DNA of 64,000 nt. Origin: Polynucleobacter aenigmaticus. Its GTDB lineage: Bacteria > Pseudomonadota > Gammaproteobacteria > Burkholderiales > Burkholderiaceae. This document shows positions 8,890-17,162 of the stretch, in pieces. Position 1 is the stretch's first letter. Each line of letters opens with the position of its first letter. Below the pieces are notes generated by a model. It was not told where the DNA came from. It ran no database searches and saw only the letters and a program-made list of their open reading frames with translations. Both the position numbers and the translations under genes were made by a program. The stretch is from the NCBI RefSeq assembly GCF_002206635.1, contig NZ_NGUO01000008.1:87197-151196 (forward strand), read 5' to 3'.

Positions 8890-9399
8890 ATGGCGCAAGC
8901 ACCAGCGGTAGCAACGGCAGAATCGGTAGAAGTCCCACCCAAATCAAGCAAGAAAATCTTGTTCATCATTATTGCTGTTGTGGTGCTGGCAATTGGTGGT
9001 GGCGCTGCTTATTACTTTTTGGGTGGTAAGCATGCTGAGGAGGCTGATCAGGCCGTGGCAAAAGAAAAAGAGGCAAAACCAGAGGTGTATTTGCCGATGG
9101 AGGTTTTTACAGTTAATTTACATTCAGACGTAGATATGCAGCAACAATTTTTGCAAGTTTCAATGACCTTGCAAATGCCTACCGACAAAGACGTTGAAAA
9201 AATTAAAGAGCGCATGCCAGAAGTGAGAAATCGCATTTTGTATGTACTTTCGACTAAAAAAGCATCTGAAATTAATACCGTAGAGGGTAAAGATCGATTG
9301 GTAAAGGAAATTATCGATCAAATTAATCTACCCTTTTACGGTAGCGAAAAATCGCAAGCCGTCACTACACTTTTCTTTACTTCATTCATTATTCAGTGA
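8890..9399 (+). CDS. fliL: Flagellar basal body-associated protein FliL
   Basis: A single-pass inner-membrane protein of about 169 residues that surrounds and supports the stator units. After a short cytoplasmic N-terminus there is a transmembrane helix (KKILFIIIAVVVLAIGGGAA). A periplasmic FliL domain ends in VTTLFFTSFIIQ, the conserved C-terminus. I chose the ATG at 8890. An in-frame TTG at 8878 is less likely. It is first in the fliLMNOPQR set. Confidence 0.96.
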   Translation: MAQAPAVATAESVEVPPKSSKKILFIIIAVVVLAIGGGAAYYFLGGKHAEEADQAVAKEKEAKPEVYLPMEVFTVNLHSDVDMQQQFLQVSMTLQMPTDKDVEKIKERMPEVRNRILYVLSTKKASEINTVEGKDRLVKEIIDQINLPFYGSEKSQAVTTLFFTSFIIQ

Positions 9400-9416
9400 G
9401 CTCAGAATAGATAATC

Positions 9417-10424
9417 ATGGCCGAAGGATTTTTATCGCAAGATGAAGCGGATGCCCTTTTAAAGGGTTTGGATGGTGATCAAGATGAATCCACCTCTTCA
9501 CAGTACACAGATCAAGGAATTCGCTCGTATAACCTAGCAACACAAGAGCGCATTGTGCGGGGGCGGATGCCCACGCTGGAGATTATCAATGAACGTTTTG
9601 CACGTTTATTTCGAATTGGATTATTTAATTTTTTAAGGCGCACTGCCGAGGTATCGGTTGGGCCCTTGCGCACATGTAAGTACAGCGAATTCGTGCGTAA
9701 TTTAGTGGTGCCAGCTAATCTCAATTTGGTTCAATTAAAGCCATTACGTGGAACTAGCTTATTCGTTTTTGATCCTAGCTTAGTGTTTTTAATTGTTGAC
9801 AATATGTTTGGGGGGGATGGGCGTTTTCATTCGCGTGTCGAGGGGAGGGACTTTACTCTCACAGAGCAACGCATTATTCAGCGCACTCTCGAGATTTTAT
9901 TTGATGCCTACTCTCAATCCTGGGAGCCTGTGTATCCAATAGAATTTGAATACATTCGCTCAGAAATGAATACCCAGTTTGCCAATATTGCCACGCCAAA
10001 TGAGGTAGTCGTTGCTACAACATTTACCGTTGAGTTGGGAGGTGTGAGCGGTGAAATCCATGTTTGCATGCCTTACGCCACGATTGAGCCTATCCGGGAC
10101 TTGCTGACCTCTCCACTGCAAGGGGAAGCCCTTGGTGTCGATAAGCGTTGGGTCAGACTCATGACCCAACAAATCCAAAGTGCTGAAGTCGAGTTAGTGG
10201 CAAACCTGAGCTCCAAGACAGTAACTTTAGAAGATATTTTGGCGATGGAAGTGGGCGATATGATTCCCCTGTCTATTGCCCAAGAGGTAGAGGTAAAGGT
10301 CGATAGCGTACCAGTCCTGTCTTGTCGATATGGAACCTTCAATGGGCAGTACGCCTTGAGAGTGGATAAATTTTTGAAATCGAATTCGAGTGAGTACATT
10401 AAGGGAGAAAAAAATGGCGAATGA
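9417..10424 (+). CDS. fliM: Flagellar motor switch protein FliM
   Basis: A 335-residue C-ring protein that receives phospho-CheY. The N-terminal CheY-binding motif FLSQDEADALLKGL is intact. The CheC/FliM-like middle domain contains the GGDGR motif (VDNMFGGDGRFHSRVEGRDF). The C-terminal SpoA/FliN-like domain binds FliN. Length is normal. It overlaps fliN by 11 bases. Confidence 0.98.
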   Translation: MAEGFLSQDEADALLKGLDGDQDESTSSQYTDQGIRSYNLATQERIVRGRMPTLEIINERFARLFRIGLFNFLRRTAEVSVGPLRTCKYSEFVRNLVVPANLNLVQLKPLRGTSLFVFDPSLVFLIVDNMFGGDGRFHSRVEGRDFTLTEQRIIQRTLEILFDAYSQSWEPVYPIEFEYIRSEMNTQFANIATPNEVVVATTFTVELGGVSGEIHVCMPYATIEPIRDLLTSPLQGEALGVDKRWVRLMTQQIQSAEVELVANLSSKTVTLEDILAMEVGDMIPLSIAQEVEVKVDSVPVLSCRYGTFNGQYALRVDKFLKSNSSEYIKGEKNGE

Positions 10425-10848
10425 GACTGATCCAATTGAAGAAAAAAAAGAAACGATTGGCGAAGAGGATTGGGGTGCCGCCATGAATGAGCAAATGGAG
10501 TCTGAAGGTAGCGCTGTCGGTGAAGCGCAAAAAACACCAGAAGTATTTAATGAATTTGTTGGCAACAATAAAGCGAGTAAACCGACGAATGATATTGAGT
10601 TCATTCTAGATATTCCAGTACAACTTACTGTTGAGCTAGGTCGCACCAAAATTGCCATCAAAAATCTCCTGCAATTGGCACAGGGTTCAGTTGTTGAGTT
10701 GGATGGTATGGCTGGAGAGCCTATGGATGTTTTAGTCAATGGCTGCATCGTTGCTCAAGGCGAGGTTGTAGTGGTTAATGAAAAGTTTGGTATACGCCTA
10801 ACAGACATCATTACGCCTTCAGAACGCATTCGAAAACTCAATAAGTAA
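10414..10848 (+). CDS. fliN: Flagellar motor switch protein FliN
   Basis: A C-ring protein of about 144 residues with the SpoA domain at the C-terminus (IPVQLTVELGRTKIAIKNLL, then GSVVELDGMAGEPMDVLVNG). The N-terminal half is acidic and variable. The ATG at 10414 is preceded by AAGGGAG at 10401-10407, which decides the start over an in-frame GTG at 10390. FliN docks the FliH-FliI complex and, with FliM, sets rotation direction. Confidence 0.97.
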   Translation: MANETDPIEEKKETIGEEDWGAAMNEQMESEGSAVGEAQKTPEVFNEFVGNNKASKPTNDIEFILDIPVQLTVELGRTKIAIKNLLQLAQGSVVELDGMAGEPMDVLVNGCIVAQGEVVVVNEKFGIRLTDIITPSERIRKLNK

Positions 10849-10856
10849 TCAATCAA

Positions 10857-11375
10857 ATGAGCTATTTTTCTATAAATAGGGGTACGAGCTTTTTATTGGC
10901 CTCTATCGCGATGGTGCCAGGCGCGTCGTTTGCTCAAGCCACTAAAGTTCCTGTGAGTGATGGCAGCCCCCTTAAGGTGCTGTTTGGTTTACTGGTGGTA
11001 CTTGCCACGATTGCTGCGTTAGCTTGGGTAATGAAAAAGATGGGCCATACCAAGTTAGGCGGCCAATCGGTTGCCCGAATTGTTGGTGGGGTAAGTGTGG
11101 GTTCTCGTGAGCGTGTTGTGGTTGTTGAGATAGCCGGGCGCTGGATTGTGCTTGGCGTAGCGTCTGGACGTGTCAACGGTATAGCGAATTTGGATATTCC
11201 AAGTCGTTTTCCAGAATTGGAAGGAGGGCGTCAATCGCAAGCAGATGACTCTACCGACTTCAAGAAAAACTTAAGCCAATATGAATATAAAGAGGGAGAT
11301 GAGTCTAGTGCGCTAGCAAACCCAGCGCTCACCTCATTGCTTAAAAAAAATATTAAAAAAAAATTGAGAAATTGA
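10857..11375 (+). CDS. fliO: Flagellar biosynthesis protein FliO
   Basis: A 172-residue protein with an N-terminal signal-like segment (residues 8-25), a transmembrane helix near 40-60 (LKVLFGLLVVLATIAALAWV) and a cytoplasmic domain with the FliO motif VGGVSVGSRERVVVVEIAGR. FliO helps assemble the FliP ring of the export gate. It lies 8 bases after fliN and before fliP. It ends in a lysine-rich tail. Confidence 0.93.
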   Translation: MSYFSINRGTSFLLASIAMVPGASFAQATKVPVSDGSPLKVLFGLLVVLATIAALAWVMKKMGHTKLGGQSVARIVGGVSVGSRERVVVVEIAGRWIVLGVASGRVNGIANLDIPSRFPELEGGRQSQADDSTDFKKNLSQYEYKEGDESSALANPALTSLLKKNIKKKLRN

Positions 11376-11404
11376 ATGAAGACTTTGGCTTTTAGGGGAA
11401 ATAA

Positions 11405-12169
11405 ATGCAGCTAAAAAATAGCAATTGGACTGTATTGGGTATAACAGCTGCACTAGCATTACTCGCTTTTCCTGCTATTGCTGCGGATAGTGCTGCTTTA
11501 AGCTTCATTTCTAGTAAGGCGACTGCCGGCGGCGGTCAAAACTACAGTTTGAGTTTGCAGACATTAATCCTGCTGACTTCACTCTCATTTTTACCAGCCG
11601 TTTTGTTGATGATGACCAGCTTTACTCGAATCATCATTGTGCTATCTCTATTACGTCAGGCCATTGGGGCACAGTCCTCACCTCCGAATCAGGTGCTCTT
11701 AGGGCTAGCCTTATTCCTCACTTTTTTTGTGATGGGACCTGTATTTGACCGTATTTATGCAGACGCTTATCAGCCCTTAAGTGAAAACAAAATCACAATG
11801 CAGCAAGCGCTTGAAAAAGGGGCTGTACCTTTGAAGGAATTCATGCTCAAGCAAACCCGAGAAGCTGACCTCGCTTTGTTTGTCAACATGTCGGGCAATA
11901 GCACTAAGCTAGACAAGCCGGAGGATGTGCCTATGGCTGTTTTGGTCCCAAGTTTCATGACCAGTGAGCTGAAAACTGCCTTTCAGATTGGATTTAGCAT
12001 CTTCATCCCATTTTTAATTGTGGATATGGTTGTTGCGAGCGTCTTGATGGCAATGGGCATGATGATGGTGTCGCCCTCGATTGTTTCCCTGCCATTTAAA
12101 TTAATGCTCTTTGTATTGGTTGATGGCTGGCAGCTATTGCTTGGCTCATTAGCCTCGAGCTTTGCTTAG
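11405..12169 (+). CDS. fliP: Flagellar export gate protein FliP
   Basis: A 254-residue core export-gate protein. It has a cleavable signal peptide (about residues 1-27, ending AIA) followed by four transmembrane helices. Family signatures [40 protein letters not shown] and [18 protein letters not shown] are present. An AGGGGAAATA ribosome site precedes the ATG. FliP5-FliQ4-FliR1 forms the channel inside the MS ring. Confidence 0.98.
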   Translation: MQLKNSNWTVLGITAALALLAFPAIAADSAALSFISSKATAGGGQNYSLSLQTLILLTSLSFLPAVLLMMTSFTRIIIVLSLLRQAIGAQSSPPNQVLLGLALFLTFFVMGPVFDRIYADAYQPLSENKITMQQALEKGAVPLKEFMLKQTREADLALFVNMSGNSTKLDKPEDVPMAVLVPSFMTSELKTAFQIGFSIFIPFLIVDMVVASVLMAMGMMMVSPSIVSLPFKLMLFVLVDGWQLLLGSLASSFA

Positions 12170-12181
12170 GTTCAGTAGAGC

Positions 12182-12451
12182 ATGAGTCCGGAATCCGTTA
12201 TGAATATCGGCCGTTCTGCCATGGAAACTACCTTGATGGTGGCAGGACCTCTGTTGCTTGTTGCATTAGTAGTGGGATTGGTGATCAGTATTTTTCAGGC
12301 GGCCACCCAAATTAACGAAGCTACTTTGTCGTTTATCCCTAAGCTCTTGGGAATCATGCTCACCTTATTATTGGCCGGTCCCTGGATGCTCTCTGTCTTA
12401 GTAGATTACATGCGCCAGATGCTGAGCAATTTTTCTGTATTGATGGGATAG
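12182..12451 (+). CDS. fliQ: Flagellar export gate protein FliQ
   Basis: An 89-residue protein with two transmembrane hairpin helices and the FliQ signature QAATQINEATLSFIPKLLG. Length is typical. It sits between fliP (13 bases upstream) and fliR. Confidence 0.97.
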   Translation: MSPESVMNIGRSAMETTLMVAGPLLLVALVVGLVISIFQAATQINEATLSFIPKLLGIMLTLLLAGPWMLSVLVDYMRQMLSNFSVLMG

Positions 12452-12475
12452 GGCGGACAAGCTAGATCATTACTC

Positions 12476-13252
12476 ATGATTGATATCAATACCGATTTAC
12501 TCCAAGCATGGGTTACGGGTTTATTAATTCCATTAACCAGAATATTGGCATTTATTAGTATTGCGCCATTCTTTGGGAATAAATCTATTTCTTTGCCCAT
12601 GAAGGTGGCTATGGGGTTTATGTTGGCTGTTGCAATTGCTCCCGCGATTCCAGGTATGCCAACTGTCGACTTGCTTTCACTGCAAGGCGTTCTCACCATT
12701 ACCCAACAAATGATTATAGGGTTGGCAATGGGGTTGATGGTGCAGATCATTTTTACCGCTATAGAGATGGCTGGTCAAATTAGTGGATTGACTATGGGGT
12801 TTGGATTTGCCACCTTTTTTGATCATCAGTCACAGGGCAGTACTGCCGTCATTAGCCAGTTTCTTAATGTATTGGCGATGCTGGTATTTCTGAGTATGGA
12901 TGGTCACCTCATGATGATTTCAGCCTTGTTAGAGAGCTTTTATTCTTTCCCGGTCTCCGATATTCCGGGCAGTATTGATGGCATGCGCATTGCCTTATGG
13001 GGTGAAAATATTTTTAGCATTGGCTTGCAGTTAGCGCTGCCTGTAGTTGCCACGCTGTTAATCACTAATATGGCGCTAGGAGTGTTAACTCGCTCGGCAC
13101 CCCAGCTCAATATCTTTGGCATTGGTTTTCCGCTGACGCTCTGCGTGGGATTTATCGTGATTGCCTTGATGCTTCCCTCTATGGCCTTGCCTTACAGCTA
13201 CTTTATTGAAAAGGGTATTACGGCCAGCAAGTCAGTACTGAAGTTAAGGTAA
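12476..13252 (+). CDS. fliR: Flagellar export gate protein FliR
   Basis: A 258-residue, six-helix inner-membrane protein. It has the FliR pattern: an N-terminal WVTGLLIPLTRILAFISIAP segment, a central FAIEMAGQISGLTMGFGFAT-like stretch (here TAIEMAGQISGLTMGFGFA) and a PQLNIFGIGFPLTL motif. It is the last gene of the fliL operon. No clear terminator was seen in the 171 bases that follow. Confidence 0.97.
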   Translation: MIDINTDLLQAWVTGLLIPLTRILAFISIAPFFGNKSISLPMKVAMGFMLAVAIAPAIPGMPTVDLLSLQGVLTITQQMIIGLAMGLMVQIIFTAIEMAGQISGLTMGFGFATFFDHQSQGSTAVISQFLNVLAMLVFLSMDGHLMMISALLESFYSFPVSDIPGSIDGMRIALWGENIFSIGLQLALPVVATLLITNMALGVLTRSAPQLNIFGIGFPLTLCVGFIVIALMLPSMALPYSYFIEKGITASKSVLKLR

Positions 13253-13423
13253 TTTATTAATTTGCGATCCCGAAAAGCAAGATCAAGGCAAAAGGTCAAG
13301 CCGATTAAGCAATCACTACATCAAAAAAAGTTGGTTTATGCTCAGCTTTTTCTACACACCCATTACTACCTGAAAGTATCGGAACAGAATTAAGGCCGCT
13401 TGTGTAGCGACATCTTTTTGGTA

Positions 13424-13795
13424 TTAAGCGACTGCTTCGGCCTTCTTATAGTAGGGCTGAGTGATGGTTTCAATCGAGGCAATCACAATGGTTAAGAAAT
13501 CCATATTTTTAGTCTGAATGGCCCCATTGAGAATCTGAATATTGGTGCTGTAGATATTTTTTAGCATAGTGCGATGTTGAGAGTTTAATTTCTCATTGAG
13601 GTTCTCTTGAACCCATTGCAAACCCTCGCAAACCTCAAGTAATTTTTTATGCGTCACAACTGCATCAAATTCACCACCTTGAATTCGCTTTAGAATGATC
13701 ACAACCGATTCAAACCAGCGTTGCTCAAAGCTAGCTCCAGACAGGTTATCGTCAATGCTAACGTAGGATTTGAGAGCGTTTTGAGTTCCAAACAT
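13424..13795 (-). CDS. Divergent FliS-like flagellin export chaperone (putative)
   Basis: A 123-residue all-alpha protein. It begins MFGTQNALKSYVSIDDN, like the FliS N-terminus (a short MY...YxxV lead). Helices follow, with FESVVIILKRIQGGEFD and a late NIQILNGAIQTKNMDFL segment in the positions where FliS has its AN and helix-4 motifs. It lies directly downstream of the flagellin genes on the same strand, the usual place for fliS. Conservation is weak, so FliT or another helical chaperone is possible. A terminator separates it from the flagellin upstream, so it may have its own promoter. Confidence 0.5.
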   Translation of the reverse strand: MFGTQNALKSYVSIDDNLSGASFEQRWFESVVIILKRIQGGEFDAVVTHKKLLEVCEGLQWVQENLNEKLNSQHRTMLKNIYSTNIQILNGAIQTKNMDFLTIVIASIETITQPYYKKAEAVA

Positions 13796-13875
13796 AGTGC
13801 TTCCTTAGGTATCGAGGGAATGAAAAAAAACTTGTATAGATCTATGCTATTCCTAGGTCACAATTTTCAATCCAT

Positions 13876-13903
13876 AAAAAAAGCCGGGATATACCCAGCT
13901 TTT
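13876..13903 (-). terminator. Rho-independent terminator after the downstream flagellin gene
   Basis: The inverted repeat GCCGGG/CCCAGC (one mismatch) has a 5-base ATATA loop and a T-run on the minus strand. It starts about 28 bases after the flagellin stop codon. It is a decayed copy of the terminator at 14791-14819, with the same loop and the same preceding bases. Confidence 0.75.
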
Positions 13904-13930
13904 CTCTAAGACGGAAAAATTAACCGACAA

Positions 13931-14704
13931 TCAGCGGAAGATAGTTTGCACGGCAGCAGCAGCTGTATTCATCTGGCTAACCAAGTAGTAGTCAATGGAC
14001 TGTTGGTTATTCAATTGTTGTAATTCAGCTTGCATTGCTGTTTGATCTACGTTTTGAATAGAATCAATGGTGTTTTGCAGGTTAGTACCCAATGCAGCTG
14101 CATTTGTACCTTGAGCGTTCAATGTTGCAAGTGAAGCGTTAACACCAGATTGACCTGTGGAAATAGCGTCAAGAGCAAGTTTAACGGCGGCGATGGCAGC
14201 AGTAGCGCCTGTGGATACGTCCTCTCCGGTTACATCAAGAGCTGTTACAACTGTGGCAGCAATCGTAGTTGTATTTGAGGATACAGGACCTGTTTGTACT
14301 GTCATAGCGGCAAATACATCAATATTATTTAACATGGTATTTATGGATATTGCATTCACTTGGCTAGCCAGAGAGCTAAAAGTCGCTTGCAATGCAGTTT
14401 TATCTGAAGCTTGCAAACCAGCATTGCTTGCTTGAGTAGCAATTTGACTCATTTGTTGCAAGAGGTTAGCCATTGAGTTCAGTGCTGTGTTGGCAACATC
14501 TAAAGTATTCGAAGCTTGACCAATGTTTTGGCCAGCCTGCGTGTAACCTGTTACTTGGGTTGTCAAACGGGTTACTTGGCCACTTTCAGCTGAGTTCAAA
14601 TTCTTTTTGCCGGTAGCTAATTGGTTTTGTACATCAGCAATTTTTGACTGGACGTCATTGATGCTGCTTGAAAGTGTTGATGCTAATGCTGTAATTGCGC
14701 TCAT
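13931..14704 (-). CDS. fliC: Flagellin (downstream tandem copy)
   Basis: A 257-residue short flagellin with only the D0/D1 helices and a small variable middle, exported to build the filament. Flagellin motifs include QLATGKKNLNSAESGQVTRL near the N-terminus, NTALNSMANLLQQMSQIATQ, and a C-terminal helix with LQQLNNQQSIDYYLVSQMN. The usual C-terminal LSLL-type ending is replaced by AAVQTIFR. It is nearly identical to the next copy over residues 1-113 and the last 70. It differs in the middle third and by two residues in length. A transcription terminator lies between the copies and no sigma28 promoter is visible in front of this one. Confidence 0.9.
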   Translation of the reverse strand: MSAITALASTLSSSINDVQSKIADVQNQLATGKKNLNSAESGQVTRLTTQVTGYTQAGQNIGQASNTLDVANTALNSMANLLQQMSQIATQASNAGLQASDKTALQATFSSLASQVNAISINTMLNNIDVFAAMTVQTGPVSSNTTTIAATVVTALDVTGEDVSTGATAAIAAVKLALDAISTGQSGVNASLATLNAQGTNAAALGTNLQNTIDSIQNVDQTAMQAELQQLNNQQSIDYYLVSQMNTAAAAVQTIFR

Positions 14705-14731
14705 GATAGTTCCTCTATAGGTAAATATTAA

Positions 14732-14750
14732 GCAGTCAATTTCAGACTGC
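14732..14750 (-). repeat. Hairpin in the leader of the downstream flagellin
   Basis: A perfect 6-base stem GCAGTC/GACTGC with a 7-base loop lies 28 bases upstream of the ATG. The other flagellin has a similar hairpin in the same place, so it may affect mRNA stability or translation. Confidence 0.5.
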
Positions 14751-14790
14751 GAAACCTATTTTGATGTTAGAAACTCTATTTCAATCCATA

Positions 14791-14819
14791 AAAAAAGCCG
14801 GGATATACCCGGCTTTTTT
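14791..14819 (-). terminator. Rho-independent terminator between the two flagellin genes
   Basis: A perfect GCCGGG/CCCGGC stem is extended by A:T pairs to 12 bp, with an ATATA loop and T-runs on both strands. It is therefore a strong terminator for the upstream flagellin on the minus strand and would work in either direction. Confidence 0.85.
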
Positions 14820-14846
14820 AGCCTACATTACTTAACTGTTTAGGGA

Positions 14847-15626
14847 TTAACGGAAAATCGTCAAAACTGCAGCTGCAGCCGTATTCATCTGGCTAATCAA
14901 GTAGTAGTCAATAGACTGTTGATTATTCAATTGTTGTAACTCGGCTTGCATTGCTGTTTGATCAATATCTTGAATAGAGTCAATCGTTTTTTGCAAGTTA
15001 CTACCCAATGCAGCTGCATTTGTACCCTGAGCGTTCAATGTTGCAAGTGAAGCGTTAACACCAGATTGACCTGTGGAAATGGCGTCAAGAGCAAGCTTAA
15101 CGAAGGCGATGGCAGCAGTAGCGCCCGCAGTAGTGGCTACGGTCTGTGCGGTTGCATCAAGAGCTGTTACATCTGTGGCAGCAATCGTAGTTGTATTTGT
15201 GGATACAGGACCTGTTTGTACTGTCATAGCGGCAAATACATCGGCGCCATTTAGCTCGGTTGCAGTGGAAAGGCTCTCCACTTGCGTCGCTAATGAGCTA
15301 AAAGTCGCTTGCAATGCAGTTTTATCTGAAGCTTGCAAACCAGCATTGCTTGCTTGAGTAGCAATTTGACTCATTTGTTGCAAGAGGTTAGCCATTGAGT
15401 TCAGTGCTGTGTTGGCAACATCTAAAGTATTTGAAGCTTGACCAATATTTTGGCCAGCCTGCGCGTAACCTGTTACTTGGGTTGACAAACGTGTTACTTG
15501 ACCACTTTCAGCTGAGTTCAAATTCTTTTTGCCGGTAGCCAATTGGTTTTGTACATCAGCAATTTTTGACTGGACGTCATTGATGCCGCTTGAAAGTGTT
15601 GATGCTAATGCTGTAATTGCGCTCAT
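14847..15626 (-). CDS. fliC: Flagellin (upstream tandem copy, sigma28 promoter)
   Basis: A 259-residue short flagellin, paralogue of the gene at 13931-14704. The N- and C-terminal helices match closely. The surface-exposed middle (about residues 115-170) carries most of the differences (for example TQVESLSTATELNGADVFAA). It is preceded by a leader of about 194 bases and a consensus sigma28 promoter at 15827-15853, so this is likely the main expressed flagellin. It starts MSAITALASTLSSGINDVQS rather than with the enterobacterial MAQVINTN type. Confidence 0.92.
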   Translation of the reverse strand: MSAITALASTLSSGINDVQSKIADVQNQLATGKKNLNSAESGQVTRLSTQVTGYAQAGQNIGQASNTLDVANTALNSMANLLQQMSQIATQASNAGLQASDKTALQATFSSLATQVESLSTATELNGADVFAAMTVQTGPVSTNTTTIAATDVTALDATAQTVATTAGATAAIAFVKLALDAISTGQSGVNASLATLNAQGTNAAALGSNLQKTIDSIQDIDQTAMQAELQQLNNQQSIDYYLISQMNTAAAAVLTIFR

Positions 15627-15650
15627 GATAGTTCCTTAAGTTTAAGTAAA

Positions 15651-15670
15651 GCAAACCACTATTGGTCTGC
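15651..15670 (-). repeat. Hairpin in the leader of the upstream flagellin
   Basis: GCAGACCA and TGGTTTGC pair with one wobble on the minus strand and enclose a 4-base loop, 25 bases before the ATG. It is the positional counterpart of the hairpin at 14732-14750. Confidence 0.45.
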
Positions 15671-15826
15671 AATAAAAATAAAGCATGGTCATACCCAATG
15701 TATAAACATACCAACCTACTACAAGGACATCAGTGCGTGATACGTAGACCACATCAACAGTGCCATTTGCCAGTCTTACGACTAACTTGTTTCTAACTTC
15801 TAGTGAAGTTAAGTTCTATATACTCT

Positions 15827-15853
15827 TTATCGGCGGTGCTCTTAAGAACTTTA
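15827..15853 (-). promoter_or_regulatory. Consensus sigma28 (FliA) promoter of flagellin
   Basis: On the minus strand the sequence is TAAA, a 15-base spacer, then GCCGATAA. All 12 bases match the sigma28 consensus and the spacing is exact. The start of transcription would be near 15820. Confidence 0.93.
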
Positions 15854-15937
15854 GGGTTCATTTGAATATTTATTAGATCTTTCACAACTTTTTTCTTTTT
15901 TAAGATTTAAGGAGAAAGATTTCGAATGATTGTCCAC

Positions 15938-16711
15938 TTACCCCAGCTTGCTAAGTAGGGTGTAGACCTCTAGCTTATTGTTTAGCATCTGCAGTTGTGA
16001 TTGCAGTGCAGGCTTATCTAGATTTTGCAATATGGTAAGTTGCTTTTGTGAGCTAGTGGCCATGTTATTAATGCTATCTGCCTTAGCGTTCAACTTATTG
16101 ACGCTCGATCTAAGCATCATCTGGCCATTGCTAACGGTAGCAATGGCGCTAGAAATAGATGCTACCGCCATATTCGCATCAGAAACAGATTCGAGTCTAA
16201 TTCCCCCCAAAGCGCCCATAGTGATCATTCCATAAATATTTACTGGCTGTATATGGGTGCGAGAGCTGGGGGTATTATCAGAACCCGTTTTGACATTGAC
16301 GCCAGCAGTTCCGCTCAACAGGTTTGAGCCATTGACGCCAGCCGATGTAGCTATTTTTCCTATCTCAGTCACTAGCTTTTGGAAGCGATTATTTAAATAA
16401 ATCGCATCTAAATTTGAAAGGCTTGGATTGGTAGCTTGATTGGCTAACATCTGCATTTGCCTGAGTAAACTCTCAATTGAGGTTAAGCCCTTTTGAGCAC
16501 TTTTAATAACGCCTTGGGCGTTTGTAATGCTTTGAAGTGTTGCCGTTTGAGTAGTGGCGTTATTAGATAGGCGAGTAATTGTGCTTTGATCGCTTGGGCT
16601 AATAATCTTTTTGCCGGTATTTAATTGTGTTTGAACGAGGTTGATTTTCGACTGAGTATCTGTCAAATAGCTTGAATAGATAGAAAAAGAGAAGTTATTG
16701 AAAGTGCGCAT
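15938..16711 (-). CDS. Third flagellin-like protein
   Basis: A 257-residue protein with flagellin D0/D1 features: VQTQLNTGKKIISPSDQSTI at residues 26-45, a central NGSNLLSG followed by VNVKTGSDN (compare the flagellin GxNLLxG...QIG motif), and a C-terminal LQMLNNKLEVYTLLSKLG matching the tandem flagellins. It lacks clear FlgL features and is only distantly similar to its neighbours. It starts 30 bases after flgM, so it is probably transcribed with flgM from the sigma28-like promoter. It could be a minor flagellin (cap- or hook-proximal) or a HAP3-type protein. I favour a minor flagellin. Confidence 0.75.
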   Translation of the reverse strand: MRTFNNFSFSIYSSYLTDTQSKINLVQTQLNTGKKIISPSDQSTITRLSNNATTQTATLQSITNAQGVIKSAQKGLTSIESLLRQMQMLANQATNPSLSNLDAIYLNNRFQKLVTEIGKIATSAGVNGSNLLSGTAGVNVKTGSDNTPSSRTHIQPVNIYGMITMGALGGIRLESVSDANMAVASISSAIATVSNGQMMLRSSVNKLNAKADSINNMATSSQKQLTILQNLDKPALQSQLQMLNNKLEVYTLLSKLG

Positions 16712-16741
16712 TCATCCTATCCTTTTCTATTGATGACCTAT

Positions 16742-17050
16742 TTAGGGCTTAAGTAAGCCAACTGCATTTGCAATCAGGCCATCTGCAACTTTGGCTGTAT
16801 CGACAGTAAAGCTGCCGTCTTGAATCGCCATCTTGATTGAATCAACTTTTGTAGCATCAAATGCTGGGCTAGCTGCAATAGCGGATTCCAGGGCTTTTAA
16901 TGAGTCCGATTTGCTTATGGCAGTCTGGCTGACAGCAGAATTTTTTGTATCAGCTTTAGTAGTAGGGGCTGAATTTGCGTTATTCGTTACTGCATCAGTT
17001 TTATCGATGCCAGCATTCATAATACTTTTTAGGGAGTTATTGATATTCAT
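16742..17050 (-). CDS. flgM: Anti-sigma28 factor FlgM
   Basis: A 102-residue protein with a disordered, Asn/Thr/Ala-rich N-terminus for export. The C-terminal sigma-binding helices carry the FlgM pattern AFDATKVDSIKMAIQDGSFT and AKVADGLIANAV. It binds FliA in the cytoplasm until the hook is complete and is then secreted. It lies downstream of flgA with a 112-base gap containing a sigma28-like promoter, giving the known feedback loop. No flgN follows, and a flagellin-like gene is in that place. Confidence 0.93.
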   Translation of the reverse strand: MNINNSLKSIMNAGIDKTDAVTNNANSAPTTKADTKNSAVSQTAISKSDSLKALESAIAASPAFDATKVDSIKMAIQDGSFTVDTAKVADGLIANAVGLLKP

Positions 17051-17086
17051 AAGGTTCGCTTTGCGTGATGGTCGATTACCTATCCT

Positions 17087-17113
17087 TTAACGGTATGGAT
17101 ATGGAATTCTTTA
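17087..17113 (-). promoter_or_regulatory. Sigma28-like promoter of flgM
   Basis: Minus strand: TAAA, a 15-base spacer, ACCGTTAA (two differences from GCCGATAA). It lies 37 bases upstream of the flgM ATG. The exact spacing and gene context support it. Confidence 0.6.
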
Positions 17114-17162
17114 ATGGCTAATTCGTATCTACGCTCTAAGTCCCTGTTTTCAATGTATAAAT

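Larger units (their letters stand above)
15627..15937. other. Intergenic region: flagellin promoter and long leader
   Basis: This 311-base stretch has no gene. It holds the sigma28 promoter at 15827-15853, an unusually long flagellin leader (about 15627-15820) and the leader hairpin. No terminator was recognised for the flagellin-like gene that ends at 15938. Confidence 0.8.

Noticed and set aside
10227..10748. Large minus-strand open frames over fliM/fliN
   Set aside because: They are antisense to well-conserved fliM and fliN, with Ser/Arg-rich shadow composition and no start signals.
15938..16711. Hook-filament junction protein FlgL
   Set aside because: The NGSNLLSG...VKTG block and the C-terminal resemblance to the adjacent flagellins fit flagellin better, though FlgL is not fully excluded.
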